From an uncultured Spartobacteria bacterium (GTDB lineage Bacteria; Verrucomicrobiota; Verrucomicrobiia; Chthoniobacterales; Chthoniobacteraceae): a DNA stretch of 41,564 nt. Position 1 is the first letter of the stretch, and every line of letters begins with the position of its first letter. Where the stretch lies: NCBI GenBank assembly GCA_903901425.1, contig CAIURC010000106.1, positions 1-41,564 of the forward strand, given 5' to 3'. Below the pieces are notes generated by a model. It was not told the origin of the DNA, made no database searches, and was given only the letters and a program-made list of their open reading frames with translations. This document shows, one piece after another, positions 1 to 7,700 of this stretch. The position numbers and the translations under genes are program-made.

Positions 1-663
1 CGACACCTCCTGCGCCGAGGCGTTCTCCGCGAGGATGACCCGCAGTTCCTCCTCGCTGTGTGCGAGTTCGTGGCCGCTCACCGGCTCAATCCGGAAGACC
101 CTCTTGAGTAGCGCGTTTGAGCAGAGGTTCAAAAACCAGATGGCCGGCCGGAACACCGCATAGAAAAGCCTCAACGGCCGGCTCACTGCGAGGGTCGTGC
201 CCAAAGGCTTGCGGATGGCAAAAATCTTCGGTGCCTGTTCCCCGAGCACAATGTGCAGGATGGTGATCAGCGAAAACGCGAGCGCAAAAGAAACCGAGCG
301 CGTCACCGTCTCCGACTCGACGCCCAGCTTCACAAAAACCGGCTGAACCATCTGCGCCAGATACGGTTCGCCGATCCAGCCCAGCCCCAGACTGGCCAGA
401 GTCACCCCCAACTGGCAGGCCGAGAGGTACGCCTCGAGGTCCTCGGTGATCCGGCGCGCCTGCAACGCCGACTCGTCTCCCTCCTCCGAAAGCGCCTCCA
501 ACTGGCTGCCCCGGATCTTCACCAGGGCGAACTCCGCCGCCACAAAAAAACCGTTCAAGACCACCAGCACCGCGATGGCGGACAACTTGACCAGCAGGAC
601 CCCGGGCGGATCCCACCCGGAGGCCACCCCGGCGGATGAGGCGATGAAAATCTCGACGGTCAC
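1..663 (-). CDS. CNNM/TlyC-family (DUF21) membrane protein, C-terminus beyond window
   Basis: The reading frame runs off the left edge after 221 codons. It starts at a GTG (661-663) with GGAGG nine bases upstream, giving a protein that begins MTVEIF. The visible part matches the DUF21 transmembrane domain of the CNNM/CorC/TlyC family: a hydrophobic first helix followed by NGFFVAAEFALVKIR, then ACQLGVTLASLGLGWIGEP, then LGEQAPK. These are hallmark blocks of the family. The CBS-pair and CorC-HlyC domains normally found further along would lie outside the window. Members are linked to divalent cation export; the old 'hemolysin' label is not a demonstrated function here. It follows rpsN on the same strand with a terminator hairpin abutting its ribosome-binding site, so its expression probably depends on read-through or on a promoter inside rpsN. 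Confidence 0.85.
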   Translation of the reverse strand, partial: MTVEIFIASSAGVASGWDPPGVLLVKLSAIAVLVVLNGFFVAAEFALVKIRGSQLEALSEEGDESALQARRITEDLEAYLSACQLGVTLASLGLGWIGEPYLAQMVQPVFVKLGVESETVTRSVSFALAFSLITILHIVLGEQAPKIFAIRKPLGTTLAVSRPLRLFYAVFRPAIWFLNLCSNALLKRVFRIEPVSGHELAHSEEELRVILAENASAQEVS

Positions 664-677
664 GCTCTGCTTCCTCC

Positions 678-715
678 AAAAAAAACGAGCCGCGAAGAAT
701 CCTCTTCGCGACTCG
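678..715 (-). terminator. Rho-independent terminator after rpsN, abutting the downstream RBS
   Basis: On the minus strand a 13-position stem with one mismatch (687-698 against 703-714, plus 686/715) and a 4-base loop is followed at once by eight T residues (plus-strand A tract 678-685). It lies 24 bases beyond the rpsN stop. The T tract directly touches the GGAGG of the next gene (673-677). This is a textbook intrinsic terminator for rpsN. The placement means it could also act as a leader attenuator for the downstream membrane protein. Confidence 0.8.
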
Positions 716-739
716 CAAAAATTTGGCGTGGCTTTGAGA

Positions 740-1009
740 TTACCAACTCGACTTGGTGACGCCCGGGATCAACCCGTTCGACGCCAGTTCACGGAAGGCA
801 ATACGGGAAAGCTTAAAGCGCCCGATGTAGCCGCGCTTGCGGCCAGACACCTGGCAACGCCGGCTCAGACGCACCGGACTTGCGTCCTTGGGCAGCAGGG
901 AAAGACCAATGTAGTCCCCCTTGGCCTTCAACTCCGCACGGAGCGCGGCGTACTTTGCCACCGTGGCGGCCTTGCGTTTCTCTTTCTCAATCCAGCTGGT
1001 CTTTGCCAT
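740..1009 (-). CDS. rpsN: 30S ribosomal protein S14 (zinc-independent type)
   Basis: This encodes an 89-residue protein starting [13 protein letters not shown]. The conserved block [20 protein letters not shown] and the end [10 protein letters not shown] identify S14 of the small-subunit head. Only one cysteine is present in the region where zinc-binding S14 has two CxxC pairs, so this is the zinc-free (C-minus) form. The frame stays open nine codons further upstream, but MAKxS is the usual S14 N-terminus, so the start at 1009 was preferred. The gene stands alone rather than in a large ribosomal-protein operon and is followed by a clear terminator. Confidence 0.95.
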   Translation of the reverse strand: MAKTSWIEKEKRKAATVAKYAALRAELKAKGDYIGLSLLPKDASPVRLSRRCQVSGRKRGYIGRFKLSRIAFRELASNGLIPGVTKSSW

Positions 1010-1154
1010 AAAAATGAGGGCGCAGACTAGATGCACCTACCGGGATTGCAACCTTTTTCTTGTGCCTAAACAAAGGAATTCTCCGACCTCGCTTTGACAA
1101 AGCCCCTGCTCCAACCTCGACAACCCGCCTCGGTTGCACACAATTTGCACGCCC

Positions 1155-2378
1155 ATGTCCAACCCGGATCCGTCCGAACCCACGCCCGACGCCACTGACC
1201 TCCGCCCCGTGGTCGCAAGCTATTGCACCACCTTTCTCAAACCCGAGATGCGCCACATCTACCGGCAGGTCACCGGGCTGCGCCGGTACCAAACCTTTGT
1301 CCTCACCCGGGAACGGGCCAACCCCGCCCAGTTCCCTTTCGAGCCCGTCGAGGAGATCCCGCGGGCACGGAAAAACTTCCTCAAACGGTTCTGGCTCAAA
1401 TACGTCCGCCGCCTGCCCCCGGTCTATTACAGGGGCGAACTTCAGGAAGTCCTCAAAATCCTCAAACGCAGGCCGGCTGACCTGCTTCATGTCTATTTCG
1501 GACACACCGGCGTCCACCTGCTGCCTTTCATCCTCGAATGGGAAAAACCCTGCGTGGTTTCGTTCCACGGCATGGACATCCAACCGCGCCCCCACCAACC
1601 CGGGTACGATGATCAAATGCGCGGCGTCCTCCAGTCCACCCCGCTGGTCCTCGCCCGCTCCCAGTCCCTCGCCGAACGGCTCGTCCAGATCGGCTGTCCC
1701 CGCGAAAAAATACGGATCAACCGGACCGGAATCCCGCTCTCAGACTTCCCGTTCTCCCAGCGCACCGCCCCCGCAGACGGCGCATGGATTCTGGTCCAAG
1801 CCTGCAGGCTGATCGAAAAAAAGGGCCTCCACACCGCACTCCGCGCATTCGCCCAGTTCCGCAAAACCCAACCGAAGGCCAGGTTCCTGATTGCCGGGGA
1901 TGGGCCGCTCAAGCCCAAACTGCTTCAGTGGATCTCGGAATTGAGCCTTGGCAACTCGGTGGAACTCTGCGGGTTTCTCGCGCAGGACGCTCTGGCCGCG
2001 CTCTACGCGAAAGCACACCTCTTTGTGCACCCCAGCGAAATGCCCCCGGACCAAAATCAGGAGGGCGTGCCCAACTCCATGCTTGAGGCGATGTCCACAG
2101 GGCTGCCAGTTCTGGCCACCCTCCACGGCGGGATCCCTGAAGCGGTCGCAGACGGCGAAAACGGTCTCCTGGTCCCTGAACGCGACCACAACGGCTTGGC
2201 GCACGCCCTGCAGCGCGTCACCTCCCAGCCGGCCCTGTACTCGGCTTTCTCCGCGGCCGCAGCCCGGTCCGTCCGCGCGGAGTTCGAGCAGGAGGCAGCC
2301 ATTGCGAGGCTGGAAGGGTTTTACGACGAGGCCCGGGCCAGATTCGTTCCCACCAAGACCGCTCCCGCAGGGCGCTGA
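1155..2378 (+). CDS. Glycosyltransferase family 4 (first of a pair)
   Basis: A 407-residue GT-B fold enzyme expected to transfer a sugar from a nucleotide-sugar donor in the cytoplasm. The N-terminal domain carries LLHVYFGHTGVHLLPF and FHGMDIQPR. The donor-binding C-terminal domain begins near residue 220 with EKKGLHTALRAF and has FLIAGDGPL. Near residues 300-325 it has EGVPNSMLEAMSTGLPVLAT followed by HGGIPEAV, the GT4 E-x7-E region. The ATG at 1155 was chosen over an in-frame TTG at 1134. A perfect TTGACA lies at 1094-1099, but no convincing -10 follows it. The stop is 15 bases before a second GT4 gene. Acceptor and donor cannot be told from sequence. Confidence 0.88.
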   Translation: MSNPDPSEPTPDATDLRPVVASYCTTFLKPEMRHIYRQVTGLRRYQTFVLTRERANPAQFPFEPVEEIPRARKNFLKRFWLKYVRRLPPVYYRGELQEVLKILKRRPADLLHVYFGHTGVHLLPFILEWEKPCVVSFHGMDIQPRPHQPGYDDQMRGVLQSTPLVLARSQSLAERLVQIGCPREKIRINRTGIPLSDFPFSQRTAPADGAWILVQACRLIEKKGLHTALRAFAQFRKTQPKARFLIAGDGPLKPKLLQWISELSLGNSVELCGFLAQDALAALYAKAHLFVHPSEMPPDQNQEGVPNSMLEAMSTGLPVLATLHGGIPEAVADGENGLLVPERDHNGLAHALQRVTSQPALYSAFSAAAARSVRAEFEQEAAIARLEGFYDEARARFVPTKTAPAGR

Positions 2379-2393
2379 GCGCTCCCACCGCCC

Positions 2394-3689
2394 ATGCATT
2401 CCTTCGCCTACCTGTACGAGCGGTTTCCTTCGTTTGTTCAGACGTTTGTCTACCGGGAAGCGAGCGAAATGATCGCCCAGGGCATGAACCCTCTTCTGGT
2501 CTCCATCCGCCCCCCGGAAGATCACCCCACCCTCGCCGCGGAATTCGAGGCCCCCGTGCTTTACCTTCCAGACTCCGGCGAAATCCGCTCCGAGATCGAC
2601 ACCCTCAGAAAACAACGGCGGCTCCCCCGCAAAACCCACAAGCTTCTTCCAGAGGCGCGCGCGGAGAAGGACTCCACCCGCCTTTTTGAAGCCGCTTGGC
2701 TGGGACCGCGCCTCCTCGAACTCGGCATCCGCCATGTCCACGCTCATTTTGGCGGTATGGCCGCACGCACCGCATGGTGGCTTCGCGAACTCCATGGCAT
2801 CACCTACAGCTTCACCGGGCACGCCAACGACATCTTCTGCCCAACAGATTTCCCAGTGTCGAATTCCGACCTAGCCAAGGCCGCAACGTTTGTCGTTACA
2901 GAAACCGATTTCGCAAAAAACTGGATGGAGGAACACCACCCGTCCGCCCGTGGCCGGGTCTTCCGGATCTACAACGGAATCGACTCCCGGTTCCCAGAAA
3001 AACCACCGGGGTTGAGCCCCAAAAAAATCCTGTCCGTGGGCCGGTACGTGGAAAAAAAGGGGTTCCCAGACCTCATTCGGGCGTGCCAAATCCTCCGCGA
3101 CCGAGGATTGGTCTTTTCGTGTTCCATCATTGGCGAGGGCCCGATGCACCGGGAACTCGAGTCTCTGGTCCGGGAACTGGATCTGGAAGGATTTGTCGAG
3201 ATTGCAGGCCCCCGTTCCCAGAATGCGGTGCGGAGCGCCCTTGCCGAAGCCGACCTGTTTGTACTTGCATGCGTCCCCGATCAGGAGGGAGGAAGCGACA
3301 ACCTACCCACCGTGATCATGGAAGCGATGATGTGCGGCACTCCGGTGGTTTCGACCACTCTGGCAGGGATTCCTGAAATGATCGCAAGCGGCCGCACGGG
3401 GCTCCTCACGCAACCAGGAAACCCCGGGGCACTGGCGGACGCACTTGCGCAACTCCTTCAGAACCCCACAACGGCGCAGACGCTTGCGGATGCCGGACGC
3501 CGGTTCGCATTGGAGAACTTTGCCGTGATCTCCACCACACGGCACCTCAAACACCTTTTGGTGTCCCGGGCCGGCGTCCAAGCTCCCCCGGAGGCGCTCC
3601 GCATCGATCCCGGCCTTCCCGCCGCACCGGCCCGAAGGCGGTGGTGGGACCGGATCCTTGGAACACAGGAACGCTCCAGCAACCCATAA
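2394..3689 (+). CDS. Glycosyltransferase family 4 (second of a pair)
   Basis: A 431-residue GT-B glycosyltransferase beginning MHSFAYLYERFPSFVQTFVYRE, which is typical of colanic-acid/exopolysaccharide-type GT4 enzymes. VHAHFGG and TYSFTGHANDIF lie in the acceptor domain. VEKKGFPDLIRAC starts the donor domain near residue 218. DNLPTVIMEAMMCGTPVVST followed by LAGIPEMI (residues about 302-330) contains the donor-binding glutamates. It shares layout with the upstream GT4 but is a distinct sequence. The stop codon is only 11 bases before the first small secretion-type gene, so the two GTs and the secretion-like genes are likely one transcript. The sugar and acceptor are unknown. Confidence 0.88.
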   Translation: MHSFAYLYERFPSFVQTFVYREASEMIAQGMNPLLVSIRPPEDHPTLAAEFEAPVLYLPDSGEIRSEIDTLRKQRRLPRKTHKLLPEARAEKDSTRLFEAAWLGPRLLELGIRHVHAHFGGMAARTAWWLRELHGITYSFTGHANDIFCPTDFPVSNSDLAKAATFVVTETDFAKNWMEEHHPSARGRVFRIYNGIDSRFPEKPPGLSPKKILSVGRYVEKKGFPDLIRACQILRDRGLVFSCSIIGEGPMHRELESLVRELDLEGFVEIAGPRSQNAVRSALAEADLFVLACVPDQEGGSDNLPTVIMEAMMCGTPVVSTTLAGIPEMIASGRTGLLTQPGNPGALADALAQLLQNPTTAQTLADAGRRFALENFAVISTTRHLKHLLVSRAGVQAPPEALRIDPGLPAAPARRRWWDRILGTQERSSNP

Positions 3690-3700
3690 CCTCCCACATC

Positions 3701-3973
3701 ATGGCACAAGCAATCATGGACCCCGAGCAGGTACGCCGGTTTGCGACCGAGCTCAAACGATTCAACGAGGAAATGCAGTCCAAAGCCGGCGCCCTCCAGG
3801 CCCGGTTCAACTCGCTCTCCTCGACCTGGCAGGATCAGGAACACGCAAAGTTCTCTGAGGAATTTCTGGCCACGATGAAGGCCCTCCGTCGCTTCATGGA
3901 GGTCGCCGAACAGCACACTCCCTTCCTCCTCCGCAAGGCGCAGCGGATCGAAGACTACCTCAACCAGCGCTGA
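3701..3973 (+). CDS. WXG100-like small helical protein (WxD variant)
   Basis: A 90-residue protein with no signal peptide, predicted by eye to be almost all alpha-helix. Residues about 8-38 form the first helix. A turn holds W43-Q44-D45, and a second helix continues through HAKFSEEFLATMKALRRFMEVAEQH. This matches the size and helix-WxG-helix hairpin of WXG100 (ESAT-6-like) proteins, with Asp in place of Gly. In known type VII systems such proteins are exported dimers or export chaperones. Placement four genes upstream of a TolC-like gene and beside an EssC-like ATPase supports that role by inference. The ATG at 3701 is preferred over an in-frame upstream start that would lie inside the preceding GT4 gene. 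It is five bases upstream of the next gene. Confidence 0.7.
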   Translation: MAQAIMDPEQVRRFATELKRFNEEMQSKAGALQARFNSLSSTWQDQEHAKFSEEFLATMKALRRFMEVAEQHTPFLLRKAQRIEDYLNQR

Positions 3974-3978
3974 CTCCC

Positions 3979-4557
3979 ATGGCCGCACAAGCCAGAGTCT
4001 CGGCCGTCGATGCCCTGGAACTGTTCCGCACCCAACTCGTCCAGTATTCCACACGCTCCCACCAGTGCATTGACGAGGTCGGCGATGAAATCCGGCGGGT
4101 CCGGGCATGGATCCAGCACGACCGCAGATCCCACTGGGAGGCCGAACTCCGGCGACGTCGCCGGGACCTTGACCAGGCCGAACAGGAGTTGCTCACCGCC
4201 AAACTCTCCTCACTTCGCGACTCGTACACCCTCCAGAAAAACGCCGTGCTCCGTGCCCGGCGCGCGCTGGCGGAAGCGGAGGAAAAGATCCGGGCAATCA
4301 AGGTGTGGAGCCGGGATTTCGACAACCGCGTGGCACCGTTGCTCAAGCAAATGGAGGGCCTCCGGCAGCACCTCGACATTGACCTGCCCAAGGCCATTGC
4401 ATTCCTCCTGAAGGCTCAGGACACACTGGAATCGTATGCCGCCCTGCGCCCGCCCGCACTGCCGACCGACGCCGACTCCATGCGCCTGAACGCAGCCCCG
4501 GAAACGCCCCAAGATCCGGCTCCCGAGCCCACACCCCCGCCAACGCCCTCCGCATGA
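3979..4557 (+). CDS. Coiled-coil protein of the WXG100/FtsK-like locus, Pro-rich tail
   Basis: A 192-residue soluble protein without a signal peptide or membrane segment. Residues about 1-155 are charged and strongly helical. The segment HWEAELRRRRRDLDQAEQEL and the following LRARRALAEAEEKIRAIKVW have heptad character. The last 30 residues are proline- and acid-rich (TPQDPAPEPTPPPTPS). The stop overlaps the next ATG by four bases (ATGA), implying translational coupling. I do not recognise a named family. Size and composition resemble the longer helical substrates or adaptors that accompany WXG100 proteins (for example LXG-like N-terminal domains), but no diagnostic motif is visible. A role in the secretion-like complex is inferred from position only. 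Confidence 0.55.
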   Translation: MAAQARVSAVDALELFRTQLVQYSTRSHQCIDEVGDEIRRVRAWIQHDRRSHWEAELRRRRRDLDQAEQELLTAKLSSLRDSYTLQKNAVLRARRALAEAEEKIRAIKVWSRDFDNRVAPLLKQMEGLRQHLDIDLPKAIAFLLKAQDTLESYAALRPPALPTDADSMRLNAAPETPQDPAPEPTPPPTPSA

Positions 4558-4766
4558 GCACTCAATCCAGCGCGGCCAACCTCGCTCAGGCCCTCAAGGA
4601 ACTCCACTTCGAGTGGCAGCAGACCGAAGCGTCTTGGCAGGACCACAAAGCCGCCGAGTTCCATTCCCGCTTCCTTGACCCGCTCCCCGCGCAAGTTGCA
4701 CGGGCCACCAACGCCATTCAGGAAATCCACAAACTCCTCTCCCAAGCCCGTTCCGACTGTGAGTAA
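4554..4766 (+). CDS. Very small WXG100-like protein (WxD variant)
   Basis: A 70-residue helical protein that repeats the core of the gene at 3701. W28-Q29-D30 sits between two helices, and the following HKAAEFHSRFLDPL parallels the first protein's EHAKFSEEFLATM. It lacks most of the first helix of its relative, so it is shorter than standard WXG100 proteins (about 100 residues). The start overlaps the preceding stop by four bases. Its own stop (4764-4766) lies eight bases inside the downstream ATPase gene, so all three appear translationally coupled. Likely a dimer partner of the 90-residue protein or a component acting with the ATPase; this is inference. Confidence 0.6.
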   Translation: MSTQSSAANLAQALKELHFEWQQTEASWQDHKAAEFHSRFLDPLPAQVARATNAIQEIHKLLSQARSDCE

Positions 4767-7700
4767 CCAGCCTGCTTTCTCCAAAATCCCGTCCCTGCTC
4801 AGGAGCCTGCGCGAGTCGCTCAACCACTTCGCGAAAACGGAGTCCCAACTGCAGCGCGACTTCCGCCAGCGTCGGGCTTTGCTTGAGCACCGGGCAACTC
4901 AGGCTCTTGAACAAATCGACGCTTCCGCCGCCGCCCGCATCGCTCAGGCGGAGGCCGAAAAGCTCGACCTGGAGTCCCAGATCCAGACCCGGGCCAGCCA
5001 GCGCCGCGAACGGATCACCCGTGCCCACGCAGCAGCCCAACGCTCGATCCCGAAACGGGCCCAGGTGGCCCGTGAAAAATGGCTCGGCCAAATTCAGCAC
5101 CAGCGCTTCCTCTCCGAACGTCTCTACAGCAACTCCCTCCGGGAAACAGACGCCAAATTCATTGAAGCCACCAAGTTTCTCACCGAATCCCGAGACCGGT
5201 ATGCCCAACTCCAATCGGCCGCCCGGCGGATTCTGAGCGGTTGCCCCGGCCTCTCCAAACTGCTCCTCCGCCCGATTGAGGATGCCCCGGCGGATCCCAC
5301 CCAGATGGAACGGTGGCGCCTGGAACTCGAATCCCAAACCACAGCGGCCACCGCAGCCCTCCACGCGCTCCAGGCCAGAGCCGGCCTCCGTTTTTTCTCA
5401 AAACTCCCGCTGCCCACCGTTCTCCCTTTTGCCGCTCTTCTCTCCTGCGCGGGACTGATCCCCCACGGCCCAAATCCCAGCGGGTTCCTCCTTGCAGGCT
5501 CCATTTTTTCGGCCCAGGCGATCCTCGTTTTCCTGCTCCGCGCAACCGCCACCTCGCGGGCACGCCCGGACGCCATCCGCCTCGCAGAAGGGTTGCACGG
5601 CGCCGGCGCGGCGCATCAAGCCAGCTGCGCGAGCACCGACGCATGGCATGCGCGGGAACGCGACCGGATCCAGTCCGAGTTTGATCAGAGATCAGAAAAC
5701 CTCACGACCCGGTGGAACCAGGCCGATGCCAAGGAGGCTGAACACGCCCGCAGTCTGGCCCAGAAACTCGACCACCAGCTTCCCCGAAGCCTGCAAACCA
5801 ATGCACGGATGGCCCAGTCTGCAATCCAACGGGCTGCAGATCACCGCCAACCCGCCCTCCAAGGAGCCGAGGCTACAGAGCAGGCACGCAGGAAACGCAT
5901 CCTTGAACAACTCGAGTCCGATCGCACCGCGCTGACAAACGAAGAGAATGCGCATTGGCAGGTGCTTTTCAAGCAGTGGCGGGAAACACTTCCTCCCACC
6001 TGGCACGCGCTCATGGGCGCCGCCGCCAAACTCCCACCCTCCCCGCCTCCATGGTCCCCCGATTCGGTCGCGGATTGGAACCCGTCCACCGGGTTTCCCG
6101 AGTCCATTCCGCTGGGTGACTTTGGAATCCGTCTCAAAGGCCCGGGCCTCCCCGCGCCTTCAAGCCCGGAACTTTCCCTGCTCGGCCCGGAGGAGCTCCG
6201 GCTGCCCCTGGCGCTTGAACTGCCCACAGGAGGCAACCTTCTGGTGGAATGCACCGAACCCGGCTCGCCGGAGGTGGCCGCCGTGTTTAACCAAGTTCTG
6301 ATCCGGCTCCTCTCCAGCCTGCCCCCGGGCAAATTCAGCTGCACCGTGTTCGATCCCATCGGCCTGGGCCAAAACTTTGCCGGCCTCATGCATCTGGGCG
6401 ACTACGAGGAAAGCCTGATCAATCGGCGAATCTGGACGCAGAGCGATCAACTCGATGCCCGCCTCGCCGAACTCAACGCGCATATCGAAAAAGTCATCCA
6501 GATGTACCTGCGCGACGAGTACCCAACGATCTCCGATTACAACGCGCGGGCCGGTGTGGTTTCGGAAAAGTATCATTTTCTGGTCCTCGCCGATTTTCCC
6601 ACCGAATGCAGCGAGGCGTCCGCAAAACGTCTCCACAGTATCCTGGCCAGCGGCGCCCGCTGCGGCGTCTTTACCCTCCTCCACTGGAACCCCAGAAATC
6701 CCCCCCCGCAGGAGATCTCGCTTGAAGACCTCAGCCGCCACTGCCTGAGACTCCGCTTGGAAAACGGCTCCTGGCACGCTCCGGACTCACCGCTGCCGGA
6801 AGGCTGCGGGATCGAGCTTCTGCCACCGCCAAGCACCCAACTCGGCAGCGAACTCATCCACAGGATCGGACGAGCCAACGTCAATTCCACCCGGGTTCAG
6901 GTCCCGTTCAGCCAAATCGCCCCGTCCCAAGATGCCGTCTGGTCGGGCTCCACCACCCTCGAACTGCGCGTCCCAATTGGCCGGACTGGCGCCACCAAAC
7001 AACAGTTCTTTTCGCTCGGATACGGCACCCGACAGCACGCACTTCTGGCCGGCAAAACGGGTTCCGGAAAATCCACACTGCTCCACGTCCTCATCACCAA
7101 TCTTGCGCTCCATTTCAGCCCCGCAGAGGTCGAGTTCTACCTCATCGACTTCAAGAAGGGCGTCGAGTTTAAGTGCTACGCGGAACACAGACTTCCCCAT
7201 GCCCGGGTCATTGCCGTGGAGAGTGACCGGCAGTTCGCACTCAGCGTCCTGGAACGCATCGACGACGAGCTCCGCAGACGCGGCGAAATCTTCCGTGCCC
7301 TTGGTGTCCAAGACCTGGCCGGCTACCGCAAGACAGGCTCTCAGGAACCCATCCCGCGTTCGCTTCTGCTCATCGACGAGTTCCAAGAGTTCTTCGTCGA
7401 AGACGACTCGATTGCGCAGAAGGCCGCCCTTCTCCTCGACCGGATTGTCCGCCAAGGCCGCGCCTTTGGAATGCACGCCCTACTCGGCTCCCAGACTCTG
7501 GGCGGCGCGTACACGCTCGCCAGAACCACACTCGGCCAGATGGGCGTCCGGATTGCGCTCCAGTGCAACGAGGCCGATGCCTACCTGATCATGGATGAGG
7601 ACAACGCAGCCCCGCGCCTGCTCTCGCGCCCCGGTGAAGGCATCTACAACGATGCCGCCGGCGCCCTCGAGGGAAACAGCCCGTTCCAAGTCGTGTGGCT

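Noticed and set aside
86-718. A 210-codon minus-strand frame at the left edge
   Set aside because: Its Arg/Gly-rich translation is a shifted frame. The true frame, starting with GTG at 663, gives the DUF21 membrane protein.
1094-1122. Perfect TTGACA upstream of the first glycosyltransferase as a promoter
   Set aside because: The best -10 at the right distance (TCGACA) matches consensus poorly. It is recorded in the gene entry but not called as a feature.
1740-2822. A 360-codon minus-strand frame opposite the two glycosyltransferases
   Set aside because: It covers the junction of two well-supported GT4 genes in antisense and shows no domain or ribosome-binding site.
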